The translations under genes and the position numbers were made by a program. Source: Caprimulgus europaeus (lineage: Eukaryota; Chordata; Aves; Caprimulgiformes; Caprimulgidae). From it: a DNA stretch of 64,000 bases. Below are positions 36,862-50,338 of this stretch, piece after piece. The notes under the pieces were generated by a model, which was given only the letters and a program-made list of their open reading frames with translations, was not told where the DNA came from and ran no database searches. The DNA is taken from contig OU015529.1 of the NCBI GenBank assembly GCA_907165065.1, forward strand, positions 6,187,054 to 6,251,053. Reading direction: 5' to 3'. Position 1 is the stretch's first letter; each line of letters starts with the position of its first letter.

Positions 36862-39460
36862 CTGAGAAGCAATCCTGTGATGTTTGCTGAGAGATTACAT
36901 GCTCACCAACGGGGGTTGCGGCAGAGATGGTGAGGAGGAGATATAAGACAGCAAAACTGGATTCCTCCATTCACTTCCTACAATTGAAGTTTTATTTCTT
37001 TTATCCTACTTAAACATACTGTTAGTTATCAAACTGAATCTACAGGGGGAATAATGTTCTCTGTAGTTTATCTTTTTCTCATTTGCTTTGCCAAACAAAA
37101 CATTCCTCAGTATCAGTTTGTTCAACAGATGCGGTTGCATGGCAGTGCTAAATAGAGCTTAGCGCTGTGCACAGCTGAGGTAATATCACATTTGAGCTGC
37201 TCTCTGTTTCCACTTGATAATTGTTTATCTTTGAATTTAAAGTCTGTCAGATGTATGTATGACAACTGTGAAATCTGTTGTGAAGACTGACACACGGGGC
37301 TGATAGTCCTGTTTTGACATCATTATTCTTTAACCTTAGCTGGAGCGTGTTGCATTACCGTGTGTTATATTGACTTATCAGGAAACTACCAAAACCTTGG
37401 GCTTTAATGGACACAGGGAAGTAGGAAAGTGCAAACAAGGGTCCCTTCTCATAGCAACGTGTCAGAACCAGTGTAGCCAAGCAATGCATGAAAGGATTCC
37501 ACTTGTTCCCCTGTAACCCCTACATTTCCTGAGGTTTTATCAAATATTTTCTAGTTTCCTTTGATATCAGAACTATAGATTGAGATATCATGGCACTGTG
37601 CTTGTGAAACTAAAGGAAAAACTCTAGAAATATCATAGAAAGCTTTCATAATTTCTAAACTATATTTTAGACTGTTGAACATGAGATTAAGGATGTGCTT
37701 AAGACCTCTGCAGAAAGTAATTCAAGAGTTCCATATGGGAATTTGAACCTGTCATAATCATCTATAAAAATCAGAGATGTTCACATTCTTGGCTGTGAGT
37801 AATTCACCTCTGAAGTCTCTGTTAACTGATTGCATCATGTTTTTACTCGCTGACTATCAAACTGGAATTACTTTTCTTTTTTCTACTTCAGAGAAGAAAA
37901 GAGTGAGGGTAAACATGATAGATTTTCAAATATATAAAACATTCTTGAAAGAAGAGGAGGTGATTCTCCCTAAGCACACTATAAAACCAGAATCAATAAC
38001 TTTAAATTGTGATGAGGAAGTTTAAGGTTGGGTAAAAGGAAAAGACTAATAATAATGGAGCATGAGAAGAGATTACTGGAGGTGGCTGTGGTGTCTCTGT
38101 CACTAAGGGTTTCCAGGAAGATGATGGTCTGTCAGGAAAGGCTTGCATAATAGTCAATTCTGCCTTGCAATCTGGACCTGCAGCTTTCAGATGAACATCT
38201 GCTGTGACTAGTAAAGTCAATGTGGCTCCCTTTCTAAGGACCGAAGAAAAACTACTTCAGAAGAAATTCCATGTTGCCACATGGACCAGCACACTGAAAC
38301 CCCCGGTAGCTCCAGTTCTTACCCACAGCATCACTGACCTGCTCACCCAGGTCACCTCCTCGAGTCCCTGACTTCAGTGGTGTCATCTGGGGTGGCTAAC
38401 ATGCACGCTAGGACATGATGGTTGCAAAGATAACTTCTGTGGGCAGAATGAATAACTGCTGAAGGCAGCTACAGTCTGCACCATAGTAGCAGCAGTAGCC
38501 TCTGGAATTTCACTCTTTATCTCATACTGCAATCACCATCATGTCGAAAAAATTTGAATTAATAAAGAATTATTATAACTAATAATCTTAATTATTATTA
38601 CAAATAATAAAGTCAAAATCTCTTAAGAAGTTGGAAGAAACTATAATCCTCCTGTGGGTTTTTCATAAAGACTGGGAAAGTAAATGGTAACTAATTATAC
38701 ATCCCATCATATTTATTTGTGCTTATTTGTATCAGTTTTCATATCTGCAGCTAAAATTGTTTTTTATTTAATTTCTCTGTCATTAAAAATGGAGTTATAT
38801 CTGATGGGTTATAAATCAAGAGATGATTTAATAAATCAATGATTTAATGTCCCTTTTCAAGGAAATATAACTGACATAATATCTGGTAAAATTGATTAAA
38901 CATGTACCAGCATTTTCAGAAGTGATTATAGACTCTGAGCACCTCATTAGGGAAATCATGCCTAGCATGTTATGAAAATCATGCTGTTTCTTCATGTCTA
39001 AGGTATTTAAAAGTGAAACACACACAAATACCAGTTACTTCGGAACTATATCATGACATACAAACCTAGAGGAAGCAAGAACAATTGCTCTGCAAATCCA
39101 TATCTCACTTTCAAGGAACAATCCCATACAAATCCAGTTAAACCTGCTATCTGGTGAAATCTACTATTTCTTTAGAAATTGTTCCTATTAGTACCGCTGA
39201 TCAAATTATAGAATAGAATTTTTCTAGATCAACCACTCATGATCAGGAGGAGGTTAAACTTTCTTCTGTTTTAAAATATATCTGAAGTTAGAGCAGGTGA
39301 AAAGGGAAACAACACCAAGGGAATTATTTTTTTCATATATAGAAAAACAGATGACTGAAATAAACAGAGACTGAAATAAAATTCAGTGATAAAACATTCT
39401 GAATTTTTCAGTCTTGTCCACATTCACAACATTCACAACAACTAATCATCCCCTATTTGT

Positions 39461-39508
39461 AACTGTAATAACTTTATTAAAACTGTACTTTTGAATAAAG
39501 TTACAGTT
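39461..39508. repeat. Imperfect inverted repeat
   Basis: AACTGTAATAACTTTATT (39461-39478) is the reverse complement of AATAAAGTTACAGTT (39494-39508) except for three extra bases, around a 15-base loop. The arms are AT-rich, so a chance origin is possible, but the 15 paired positions are notable. Confidence 0.7.
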
Positions 39509-42500
39509 GTAAAAGGTATTTATAAAAAAGGTCAACTTTTGTCCAGTTCTACTAAAGCTTGTATTTTGGTGACCACCACTAAGGCCTCTAGTCAGGTATA
39601 ATAATATACCATGGTGAATGGATAACCAATTATATAATTGAGATATTTAACTACTTTGAAAGCATCTTTAGTTTCTAAAGGCATAATTGTTGAGCAGGTC
39701 ATGTTACAGCTAATCTCTCTGCTTTGGAAGTGGTTCACATCATCTGCTCTGAATCCTTGACATTTCCCTACCGTGGTGTTGTAATTATTAATATCTCAAT
39801 TAAGAGGTAAGCATTTTGGAAGTAAATAAAGCAGAAACATTCCCTATATTGAAAACTGATCTTATCACCTACCTGGACTTAATTTCTTCCTTGTGACAGT
39901 ACCTGTGTGTTTGCTCATCCTACTACAGGCAAACCTTCACAGAATGGATGTCACACGATTTATCTGCTGGTTCTAAAATGGGAATAAGCACTGCCTAGTT
40001 CGAAATCCAGACAAATTCTTCATTTGAGTCTGTGCACTCTTGGCATGGCTAGCTTGTCGTCTGCTGGATGAGGAGAAACTGCTGCCTTTGCAAGTATTTG
40101 ATCTGGGTCAGTAGGGTCAGGACACAGAGTGACAATCTGAATGGGTTTATGTTATTTCTTATGCACACATTTCTTGCTAGAAAATGTCTGTATAGGCAAA
40201 ACCATAAAGCCATGGGAATGACAGTTTGAGCAATGAACTCTATTCCCTGTTAACTTTCATGTACGACATTTTAAAGTGTAATAGGTTGCAATTAAGTGTG
40301 TGAACATGAGACACACACCAAAAAATAGATTAAAGCCTGAGTAATAGAAAACAGTTCTGGAGCACTCAGTAGAAATTTGGAGGATACATATGACATACCA
40401 CCCACAAGACACAGATTTTTAACTTTGGTTGTTGCCAGTTCATCCTTTTGACTCCCTGCTAAACACTGCTGATGTCACCAGATATTTTGAGGCTTTAGGT
40501 TAGTAGAGAAGCTCTTTATTTGAAAGAGGTTAAAACCAACAAAAACAGGCAGATCCTCGGGAATCACAGAACTTGCTTTGCAAAAATATCCATGTCAATA
40601 TCCACTCACCTTGCTTTTGATTTCTGTTCAGAGAATACCCTGCCCTGAAGTTTCAGCAAAATTACAATCTCCTTTACTTTCCATCCTAAACTACAGCCTT
40701 GTGTTACAAGCCTTCTTAAACACACAACTTACTCAACACCAGAGACAGTTATATTTTATTAAGTAATTGTTATACAATATGCAGAGACACAAAATCCTCA
40801 TATACACGCTTAAATATTTTCTTAAGTGTTTTAGAAACTTCTGTGAGAAGATTTTTTTATATAGATGTAGATATTAACCAGTTTACTTTCTTGCCACTCT
40901 ATAAACTATGGCTTCAGAATGTCCTAAATATAATTTTTAATTATCATCAGACTAAATTCATAATTGGGGCAAAAAAAATAAAAGACTGGAAACGTTTGTG
41001 TGCAGTCTTTGGCTTAAAGCATACTTAGCTAATTGCTTGTGTAAAGAAATTGCACCTCAGGTAAAGCAACATGCATAATATATTTAGATCTTACCGAATC
41101 CAATTACTGAAAAATCTTTCTTTTAAAAACAGTAGTTTAGCTGAAATTCCAAAATATGGCTGTTCCTGTGAGATATTTAACCTGAGCTGCCCACATCAAA
41201 GGAGTAATTACTTTTTTAGGTAGCATTTCCTTTCATTAATATTCTCTGGCCTTTTTAGTTAGAATCTTTCAAGTATTTTTAATTAAACCTAAAAACCCTA
41301 GGTAATGCTTGGCAAATTGAGGTCCTAGTGGTTTGTTTAATTTAGTCTGAGACTAGTTGTTCATGATAAATAAAAACAGTACAGATTATTAAAACATAGA
41401 AGAGACGTGAGGGAAAACATCTGACTATAAGATATGCAGTGTCTCTGAACTTTAACAACAAATATTGTGTTGATAAGGACACATGAGGGTTATTTTCCTC
41501 AGTAAATGCTTGAAGCAAAGTTAATTGACTTGTCTAAATAATTTGGCAATACAAAGTTGTAGTGCTCAAAAATATACAGGCAAACATTGACTAGAGAGAT
41601 TATATTTACTGACATATGCTTATTATTTACTGGTGCATGCAGAAGTCCTCGGAAAAGCCCATCAACTCTTAATTTTTCCCATTTTAACAAGAACATGCCC
41701 TGCAAAAACTAAACCAAACGTTATATCCTCAAGGGGAGATAAAAGGTGGCATAAACCATGTGGAGGTAGGGGTAGAACAAGAAAATAACACCAATTATTA
41801 AAATAATCACTGTCCCTGCTTCCAAAATCCAGGCAGCGAGGTAGAGGCAGCAGGCAGAGTAGTTGTGAAGCACCTTGTAGAGTCATACCCTCACTGCTTA
41901 TGATCAGATTTGGCCCAAATATTCTGGGACAAGTTTTTATTTTCTTACGATATGGTATGTTCAGGCCAACCAAAATTGTTTGGAAAATTGATGTGCTAGT
42001 TCCCAAGTCCTCTGACATCCTAGAAGAACAGGATCATTTACAAAATACTGAAATGGGCTGGTTTTATTTCTATTTATATTGCATTTCTTCAGAAAGAATA
42101 TTTATCAGATGCACACCAGATAATTTGGTTGGCCTGGCTGGACAGATATAGCCAGTCCATTTGTAATTAAAAGATCCATTAAACTTTTAATTTTTTTACT
42201 TAGAAATAATTTTTCAATAAAATACTTAAATGCAGGAATGCTTATAACATCCATCAGAACTTTACAATATTAGATTGTACTCAAATATATCAAAAACAAA
42301 GTGATACACTACAGTATTTTGCCATCACTATTTTTATTGGTTTCTGATCTCTTGGATGCTAATTCTGTATTCTTCTCATGATTATGTCTGTGTTTGTGGA
42401 TGTGCAACTGAGACATTTTGCTGTGAGAATTGCAGTGATTTATCTTTCCTTCTTCTGTGACATGATGAGGAAGACAAAAGTCCAACAATTTTTTCTTCAG

Positions 42501-44849
42501 AAAACAATTTTACTTGTGCCTCCAACAATCAGTTAAAGTTTTCTTTTACATTCTAATTTACATTTCACCTTTAACAATGGAGGTTTACCAGTGAGTTGGT
42601 TTTGCATAAGCGCACAGATAGTTTAAAGAGACTTCTGTAATACAGAGTAAAGACTCTTTGGGTAGGGGATGGGCTCTGTCTTATTAATGCTCTACGTTGC
42701 ATTTTGCCTGCATTGAAAAAAAATGTACTTGTCACCTCCTAATTGTAATAGCCACTTAAGTACGAAATAAATTAATTAAAAATCTAAAAAAGTAGTACGT
42801 TTTATAGCCTTCAGAATTTTTTAATGAGCTGCATGGTGATTGCAGAGCCAACACTTTGAGCAGAGATTCAGCTAAGTCAACCAAGCTGAGATCCAAGCTG
42901 TCCCTGAAATAGTAAACTCTGGATATGAGGAATAACCCTCTTACCAGGGGGCATTATGACCAGAGAAGAGCATTGTGAGACTTCACTTAATTCCTCAGCA
43001 GCCCATGAACTAAAGGTTAAAGCTCTCAGATAGAAAGCTGCAGGAATTTACTTTTGTGTGAGGCTGGAGAACATTCACTTGTAACCATACACCTTGGACC
43101 AACTGGATTATAAATTCATATTACATATACCCTGATACAAGAATGGATTTCCAAAGCTTGAGGTTAAAAATCCAAAATGACCCTTCTCAGCTTCATCAGT
43201 ATTAGACTTCCCTTCTCCAGGCTGTCCTAAGCATCACGTTTTATCCTCAGTGTTCCAGATGCACAGGTTGCACTTTCTGTCCTGTGCGCAGAGTTTATAA
43301 TCACTTTTTTACAACCTAAGATACTGTATTTCTGCCTCCTGATTTGCACACAGGAAGACCCAAGGACCTATAGAGTGACTAGTGGATCACAAATCACAAA
43401 GGGAAGGAAAGAGTGGAATAATGACACCTCTATCCTTGTTTTTCCATCTCCAGCTCACTTTAGGTCCTGAGGCAAAGGAGCAGATGCTCTCCACTGACTC
43501 ATTCCTTCCCTTTGCCAAACAGCTGGGACAAGGGAGAAGCAAATTACAAGTCTCCTCAGATGACAGGGAAAGGAAGAGGAACAGTGTTCCATGACTTCCC
43601 TTGACTTGTTATGGACTGGAAATCTCAGATTCTGTGTCTAATACCAGCATCAGAAAATGGTTTACTCCTAAAAATCTCCTCTATTCTGTAGTTTATTCCA
43701 ACTTTCTTTTCCACAAGGAGTCAAAGCATCCAGCCATTAAAATTCCATTGTGCTTTCATAGTAAAGAAGCTTGCAGACATTTCCAAATGAATAGGAAAAA
43801 TAAAATCTATTTCCCAGACATTTTTTAAGGTGTTTGAAAGAGGCATTAGTGCATCCTTGGTTGATATATTGGGTCACAGTATGAAATAGCAAATTAATTC
43901 TGTATCAGAAAATATTTCTGCTTAGATTAATCTCCTTTCATGCAATGTTTACCAAGAAAGATTAAGACCTTTGGAAATATTTGTACTTTGTTTAGACATA
44001 GCAGATCATTGGCTACTCTATCAGTCAACACTGGGGAGGAGGGGTGTAAGAAATACCAAGTTCTCACCTACAGATAACAACAATGGAAAAATAAATCACA
44101 TCTGTTGTGATTTTTTTTGTAATAATGCATACATTTTCCCACTTAGTTTGCATAGTTTTTTCTTTTTCCTTCTCCATTTCTCAGCTATTAAGATAATAAA
44201 TAAAAATAATAGTATCTTCTGTAAGCCCAGCAAGGTTTCATCTCTTTTTTTCTCAAAATCAGTTTAGAGAAGACACCAAAATGGGGTCTTTTTGTGTCAC
44301 TTGAGGGTAGCCAATGAAAAATTATGTATTATTGGATCAAAACACAGGGAGGTTCAGCCCTGTTGTCCTAGGTAAAAACAGGTAACGCTGTGAAGATCTT
44401 ACAATCCAAACAGACAAATGGCCGAACACATTTATAGACAGAGAAGTGGAATGCAGAGGTACTTCAAGGTTAAAGAGAGGTCTAAAATAATCTTCAGTGT
44501 GGAGCCCTCCAAGATTCCCATGCTTTCTACCTCTGTGGATGACCCAGGACCTTCCACACCAGAGTCCTTTTCCCAGAATGAGCTGCAGTGCATTAGAGAT
44601 GAGGAAGCTATTAGTAGAAGTCCTCACAGGATACATCTGACCTATAGATACTACGGTGATGAGTGAGCTACAAGAATAAATCCATAATACAGCACAGACA
44701 AAAAATCTTTCTAAAGAATACAGATGTTATTAGTAAAGATAGCCGTAAAAGGTGAGCCTGATTCAGGTCTAGAAGATACCTCATGAAGGATAACTAGTAA
44801 ATATAAAAGGATAACTCATAAATTATGAGTAAGAACAGTTTGGCTCATT

Positions 44850-44915
44850 TGGCTTTAATTCTTCAGTGCCTCATTTTCTCTATCTTAAAGCAAGACATGG
44901 GAAGGGCAATAACTG
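44850..44915 (+). repeat. Possible MIR/CORE-SINE-like relic
   Basis: CTTCAGTGCCTCATTTTCTC then TATCTTAAA closely resembles the block of MIR-type SINEs that reads roughly ctctgtgcctcagtttccccatctgtaaaatgggg. The following ACATGGGAAGGGCAATAA fits the ATGGGGATAATA continuation less well. Comparison is from memory. Confidence 0.35.
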
Positions 44916-45010
44916 CTGGTTCAGAAATAAAGTAAGGGGGCTAACTCTAAACCATATCACTGCTGTGTAATATATTGTGCCTGAGTCCGGGAAACAGAAT
45001 TTTTCTTTCA

Positions 45011-45080
45011 TAAATAATGATAATACCTAGGTCTTATGCAATATTTTGCACCAGTGCAGTTCAAAGTGATTTATAAAAAA
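45011..45080 (+). repeat. Possible ancient L3/MIR-type retroposon relic
   Basis: The order AAATAATGATAATACCTAGG, then TATGCAATATTTTGCACC, then TTCAAAGTGATTTATAAAA resembles the common amniote repeat block of the form aataataatact...tatagcactt...caaagcgctttacaaa. It lies about 100 bp after the preceding MIR-like block in the same orientation, so both may belong to one decayed element. Confidence 0.35.
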
Positions 45081-45323
45081 GCAAATAACAACTGAGGCTA
45101 ACTCGGTTAGTTTGCTTAAAGGAAAGCTTAAAACATAATAGCAAGATATAAATTAGAATTATGCCATGGAATTTCACACTTTTCCAGGCTCCTAGAAGTT
45201 ATATATCAATGTGACTAGAATTTTATGAAAACTCCAAAAGCCAGCATTCTGCAGCTAGAAAGGGTACTGCTAGCAGAGGAAACCATTTACAAGTGCACTT
45301 CTTAAAAGCAATTTTTGGGATTT

Positions 45324-45518
45324 CATAGAATCACAGACTGCTTTGGGTTGGAAGGGACCTTAAAGCTCATCCAGTTCCAACTCCCCTGTCATCAGCAGGG
45401 ACACCTTCCACTAGACCAGGTTGCTTAAAGCCTCATCAACCTGGCCCTGAACACTTCCAGGGAGGAGCAGCCACAGCTTCTCTGGCCAACTTGGGCCAGT
45501 GTCTGACCACCCTCACAG
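45324..45518 (-). mobile_element. CR1 LINE, very short 3' fragment
   Basis: Only about 195 bp: the terminal ATTCTATG-type end (CATAGAATCACAGACT on the plus strand), the untranslated block around CCAGTTCCAACTCCCCTGTC, and the final codons of ORF2 up to CACCACCCTCACAG. Homology ends abruptly at about 45518, giving the 5' truncation point. It has more substitutions than the copies at 46.3 and 56.9 kb, for example TTGGGCCAG after a changed GGCCAAC. Confidence 0.93.
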
Positions 45519-46342
45519 TTTGCCCATCCATCCCTGAAATTTCTTCTCCCTCCATCCCAGAAGCAGCATCCAGCCTGCTCATGTACCACTGCCTTCCATA
45601 GCAAGCAGCCCCTGCAGCTGGAAGAAGAGTTTTCTTACATCAGTGAGGTTGGACTCCAGGGAATCCCTCTAGAATCTGTTCATCTCACATGTTTTCCTTT
45701 TTTTTTGTTTTTCTTTAACCCACAGATGTAAATTGCCATCTCTTTCTTGTACACACACAAAAACAACAGAAAGAAAAAAGCAATTATTATCGCTCCTCAA
45801 CTATATTGTTGAGTTCTGTCAAGTGTGCCGAGTTGAAGTACGCATGAAAGGCTTTCTATAAAACAAATTATACACAGCGACACGAGCCTTCCTTGAAGGA
45901 GTAATTGTCATGCATAAATCAACAGACACATATCCAAGATGCAGAGAAACTCCAGTAGAGTTCTAAGTATCTTCTTTTGAAGACTGAAGTAGGATCAAAT
46001 AGGTTTTCCTGGGGTCTTCGATTCATTATCCAGTTATCCAAACAGAAGTGTAACACCCGCTCACTTGCCAAGTACAGTCTGAAATCACTCAAGGCTGCCC
46101 TGCTTCTGAGCTGTCTTTGCATGAAATAAAATCCATGCTGTCAAGGAACCAGATGCTGTGAAGTAGAAATGGTTAAAAGTGACAAGTACAAAGGCCTAAT
46201 ACTTTTCAGATACAAACCAAATGGATTAAATTGAGCAACACAGTATTTCCTGTCCCGTGTTTCACAGGCTGCCAGAGCAGCTGGGTGGCCAACCTGGAGT
46301 GATAATTTCCGCACTCTCCATGCTGAGGATGTGACAGGTCTT
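45519..46342. other. Spacer between two CR1 copies
   Basis: Unique sequence, with a T-rich tract near 45698-45716. No gene seen; the minus-strand frames of 67-81 codons have no recognisable features. Confidence 0.6.
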
Positions 46343-46930
46343 AGAATCATAGAATGGTTTGGGTGGGAAGGGACCTTAAAGCTCATCCAGTTCCAACCCC
46401 CCTGCCAGCAGCAGGGACACCTTCCACTAGACCAGGTTGCTCAAAGCCTCATCCAACCTGGCCTTGAACACTTCCAGGGAGGAGCAGCCACAGTTTCTCT
46501 GGGCAACCTGGGCCAGTGTCTCACCACCCTCACACCAAAAAATTTCTTCCTGATGTCCAATCTCAATCTCCCCTCTTTCAGTTTAAAGCCATTTCCCCTT
46601 GTTTTATCACTCCCTGCCCTTGTAAAAAAGTCCCTCCCCATCCTTCCTGGAGCCCCTTCAGGTACTGGGAGGCCTCTATAAGAGCCTTCTCTTCTCCCCA
46701 AAGCCTTCTCTTCTCCAGGCTGAACAGCCCCAACTCTCTCAGCCTGTCCTCATAGCAGAGGTGCTCCAGCCCTTGCATCATCCTCGTGGCCTCCTCTGGA
46801 CTCGTTCTAACTGGTCCATGTCTCTCTTGTGTTGAGGGCTCCAGAACTGGACACAGCACTCTAGGTGGAGCCTTACAAGAGCAGAGTACAGGGGAAGAAT
46901 CACCTCCCTTGACCTGCTGGTCACGCTGAT
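46343..46930 (-). mobile_element. CR1 LINE, 5'-truncated copy
   Basis: About 590 bp on the minus strand, ending in AGAATCATAGAAT (plus-strand reading) at 46343. Readable ORF2 tail parts are [56 protein letters not shown] and [19 protein letters not shown]. The 5' part reaches further into ORF2 than its neighbours (GCTCCAGAACTGGACACAGC near 46840, then CACCTCCCTTGACCTGCTGG). A 19-bp tandem duplication (46683-46720) inserts extra codons after RRLWG and the frame breaks elsewhere, so it is inactive. Confidence 0.95.
46683..46716. repeat. 19-bp-period tandem duplication inside CR1
   Basis: AGCCTTCTCTTCTCC occurs at 46683-46697 and again at 46702-46716. Other CR1 copies in the window (35.2 and 57.2 kb) have it once. 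This is a small private duplication, likely replication slippage after insertion. Confidence 0.9.
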
Positions 46931-47612
46931 CTTCTCTAACCTAGCAGCAAGTCAGGCTTTGCAGTATATTAACAGAGGGCAGAAGTGATACCACAGCACT
47001 GCCACTGTTACAGCCATCACCTGCAGGTTATGACCTTCTTATTAAAAATATATGTGTTGATTTCTGCAGAAGGCACATACTGAAGAGGTAGTGAATAGCT
47101 GCAAGGGTATGTGGTGGTGTCATCCAACCCTGGTCACTTTGCAACCACAGCACAAGCCAACATTGTGTTCCTGCTTTGGTTACAGGTGCAGTGAGTTGGG
47201 TCCATCAAGCACTCCTAACTGTACCCAAAACAACCACTGCCTGGATCATAGACAGATCTGGTAGGTACCTTAACTGTAAAATTTGGAAAATATTGGAATT
47301 GTACAGTTGCTGGGGTACCAGAATTACTTAACACTACTTTTGGCCAAAACAAAAGAGAGGGTAATGACTAAAGCTGACTATCTCACAATCCTATAAAGAG
47401 TGGTTCCAAGTAAGACCCTTTGGACTCTCCTGGATCTGAGTGGGATGCCTCTCACAGCTCACAAACTCATTTGCAAAACTTGGAGGACTGTCACCGATCG
47501 CAGGACCTGGGCTGTAATTCTCCACTCAAGGCTCAACCCTTTGTCCAATGAGAAATGTTAAAGCATTTGAAGTATTTCACTGAACTTGAGGGAATTTTTA
47601 ATAGGTATTACT

Positions 47613-47650
47613 TTATATGTATATTTTATTTATATATATATATGTGTGTG
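47613..47650. repeat. TA/TG-rich microsatellite
   Basis: An interrupted TATAT tract with seven TA units followed by TGTGTGTG. Simple sequence, likely polymorphic in length. Confidence 0.8.
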
Positions 47651-48334
47651 ATTTGATTTGAGAAACTCTATAAATCAATTAATTCTTGATTACTGATGAA
47701 TCAAGTTAGTAAAAAAATCATATTATTCAATCTTGTGCTTTATTATAATAGTGCTAACAAACCTCAAATTACTGCTCTTTTAACCTTAGATTGCTGCTAC
47801 CCCAAAGTCATAGAAAATACATAATCAGGTGTTCCTCTTTTGTATGCTTTTGCATGTAATAAGTAATAGAGTGAACCTTGCCATCGAACTCTGTTAAGTC
47901 ACGTTTCTCTACAAATTCATATTAAATGACCTTTCTCTGATATCTTTGACAATGATTCTTTAAGCAACCTTAAGTCCTTCCACTTCCACCCACAACAGGG
48001 CAATCTAAGGTGTTCCCATAGGCTTTTACAAAGATTCAAATCCATGGCACTGCTTATACAGTGCTTCCTACTCTATGTTGGGATCCCACTGGCACTAGTA
48101 GGTGTCCAGTCACCCATCTTCTGTTCTGGGCATGACCTAACCTATAATTCCGAAGTACAATTCGGCGTTCATACACTAAAGGTAATGGATTCTATGTTTT
48201 TGTGATAATCCATTGCAGTGACTTTTGGTAATCAAAAGATATTTCACCCTCTCATCCAAAAGAACTAAATGCCTTTACCCTCAATGCACAGCTTTCAAAC
48301 TTCAGGGTGCAAGTACACCTAATATGCTACACCA

Positions 48335-48372
48335 CAATAAAAATAAATAAATAAAAATAAATAAATAAAAAA
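48335..48372. repeat. AAAT microsatellite
   Basis: About 38 bases of AATA/AAAT tetranucleotide units with A-run interruptions. Imperfect direct repeats AAGTACACCT (48311) and AAGTGTACCT (48371) flank it, which may be coincidence. Confidence 0.85.
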
Positions 48373-50196
48373 GTGTACCTTCAAGGCACTACACTTGCTT
48401 AATAGCTTCAGTCAAGAGAGTACTTAATTTAATGACCTTATCTTATAGGAGCTAACTCCTGAAAAAGGCTTCATGATGCTATTTGAGATGGCTAGGTGCA
48501 CCTGATGGTGCACTTTTAATTCAATCACCAAAGATTAATCAGTGAGCTTCAGGGAGTAAATTGCTTCTTTTGCAGTATTTTTTCTTGAACATATGGTTCA
48601 TGTAATGGCAGTGATCTATTTTCTCCTGCACCAGATTTACTTGTTTTGACTTCAACAACCACAAAACCACTTAATCAAAGTACATTCCACCGTACTTTGA
48701 GTATGCTCAGACTCAGGGGTAAGAGAAAACAAGTTTTATTGTACTTAAATAAAAGACAGAATTAATAGTTATCTGTGTGTATGGGGAGATTAATGGAGTT
48801 TTGCTTCATATTAACTATCATGCATAAAAAAATATTTTGCCAAAAATGTGTCAACAAAGTGTCTCCTGCAAAGTGGGAGGGTATGTTAGACTAATTTGAG
48901 TCTTTCCATTTTCAATCTTAAACCCTGTACTGCTGACTCTTACACAAATGGGTTTCTTTGTGCACCTTGAGGATTGTAACTCACCAGTGACCTATTTGGA
49001 TAAATCCCCTTCACTTCACCTTTTGGGCATGACAGTCCATGCAGATGCCTGCACACCCTTCAGCACAGTTAAGGTGAAAGTTTTGTGTTTAAATTCAAAA
49101 AATAAATTGCTTCACTTTTGAAAGTGCCAATGGATTTCATAAGTCATTTCACATATGTGGATGCTGAAGTCAGCCATGGGTTTATTTACCCTATACACAC
49201 CATCTTAAATGAGCAATAGAGCATGTCTTCCCGGAGGAGATCTAAGACACACAAGCATACATAGTTTTCCTTTCTTGCAACTAAACCATGACTGGGAGAA
49301 AGAAACTGCCATGAATACTTTGCCAGAAAGGGATTGTAATTAGCACCAAGACAGATAGGCTCAAAATTAACTTGTCAAAAAAACCTCCAAAAACCAAATC
49401 ACCCCAAACAAAAAACCTGCAGCAACATAAAGAAACTAACTTTTGCTTTTCTAAGTAAAAAGGATGTTTCAAAGACCTAACTGTGCTACAGGAGTCTTTG
49501 CAGGAGTAATTGGGGATTTATCAAAGCTTTTAGCTTTAACTTTTAAAGAGAAGATAAAGGTAGATGAAAAGAAGAACACTGATGAGTTGATAAATATGAT
49601 GGTAGAACCAGAAGGGAAGAAAAAGAAGAATTAATGGACAGCTATGGCAGCCTAGAACAGCAACCTCTAAAAGTAATCACTTGAACTCTGGGAGCTCAAC
49701 ACAACTGTTACCAGATGCAGATGAAGAGGTGGAGATTGCAGAGCAGCCTTCAGGGAAAAGAACAAAGAGGGTAGAGATGAAATGAAAGCATGTCATTGTG
49801 AAATGACATTCAGACTTGGGGTAAGGTCAAGGGATGGAGTGTATGCTGGGTCTCCTCTGTTCAGGCAAGTCACAGCCATCTCCTATCTAGTGGCAGAACA
49901 GGAGGCACCAGAATGTAGGAGAGATAGCTATGAAAGAGATAGTAAAATAAGTGCACCCAAACCTTGCTAGCATGTCCTATTCATCTTGTTCTGCTTTTAA
50001 CCTGTCAGTGGTTTCCCCTCCCAGTTCTCTTTCCTGACCTGTGGCTACACAATTTATGTCATTTAATTAACTCTAAAATACTTCAGAAACAAAACAAAAC
50101 AGAGAGACTAGTTACCAGCTCCCTCTGAGCCATAAAGGACTCTCAACTTCATTAATTTGCCATTCTCAGGATTTTGCGTACACTAATTAATACATA

Positions 50197-50338
50197 CTCC
50201 CTGGAAGTGTTCAAGATCAGGTTGGATGAGGCTTTGAGCAACCTGGTCTAGTGGAAAGTGTCCCTGCTGATGGCAGGGGGGTTGGAACTTGGTGAGCTTT
50301 AAGGTCCCTTCCAACCCAAACCATTCTACAATTCTATA
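50197..50338 (+). mobile_element. CR1 LINE, minimal 3' tail
   Basis: About 140 bp only: CTCCCTGGAAGTGTTCAAGA (end of ORF2), TTGGATGAGGCTTTGAGCAA, TGGCAGGGGGGTTGGAACTT, then AAGGTCCCTTCCAACCCAAA and terminal units ATTCTACA-ATTCTATA (50323-50338). It is the shortest copy in the window. Confidence 0.93.

Larger units (their letters stand above)
36862..45323. other. Non-coding sequence, no gene seen
   Basis: About 8.4 kb of AT-rich DNA. Open frames are at most 118 codons (41662-42018, minus) with no recognised domain. It contains an imperfect hairpin near 39461-39508 and ancient-repeat candidates near 44.9-45.1 kb, listed separately. AT-rich stretches occur near 38550-38620. Confidence 0.6.
46931..50196. 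other. Non-coding sequence with microsatellites, no gene seen
   Basis: AT-rich unique sequence with a TA-rich tract (47613-47650), an AAAT repeat (48335-48372) and an A/C-rich tract (49376-49420). Open frames are at most about 63 codons. Confidence 0.65.
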
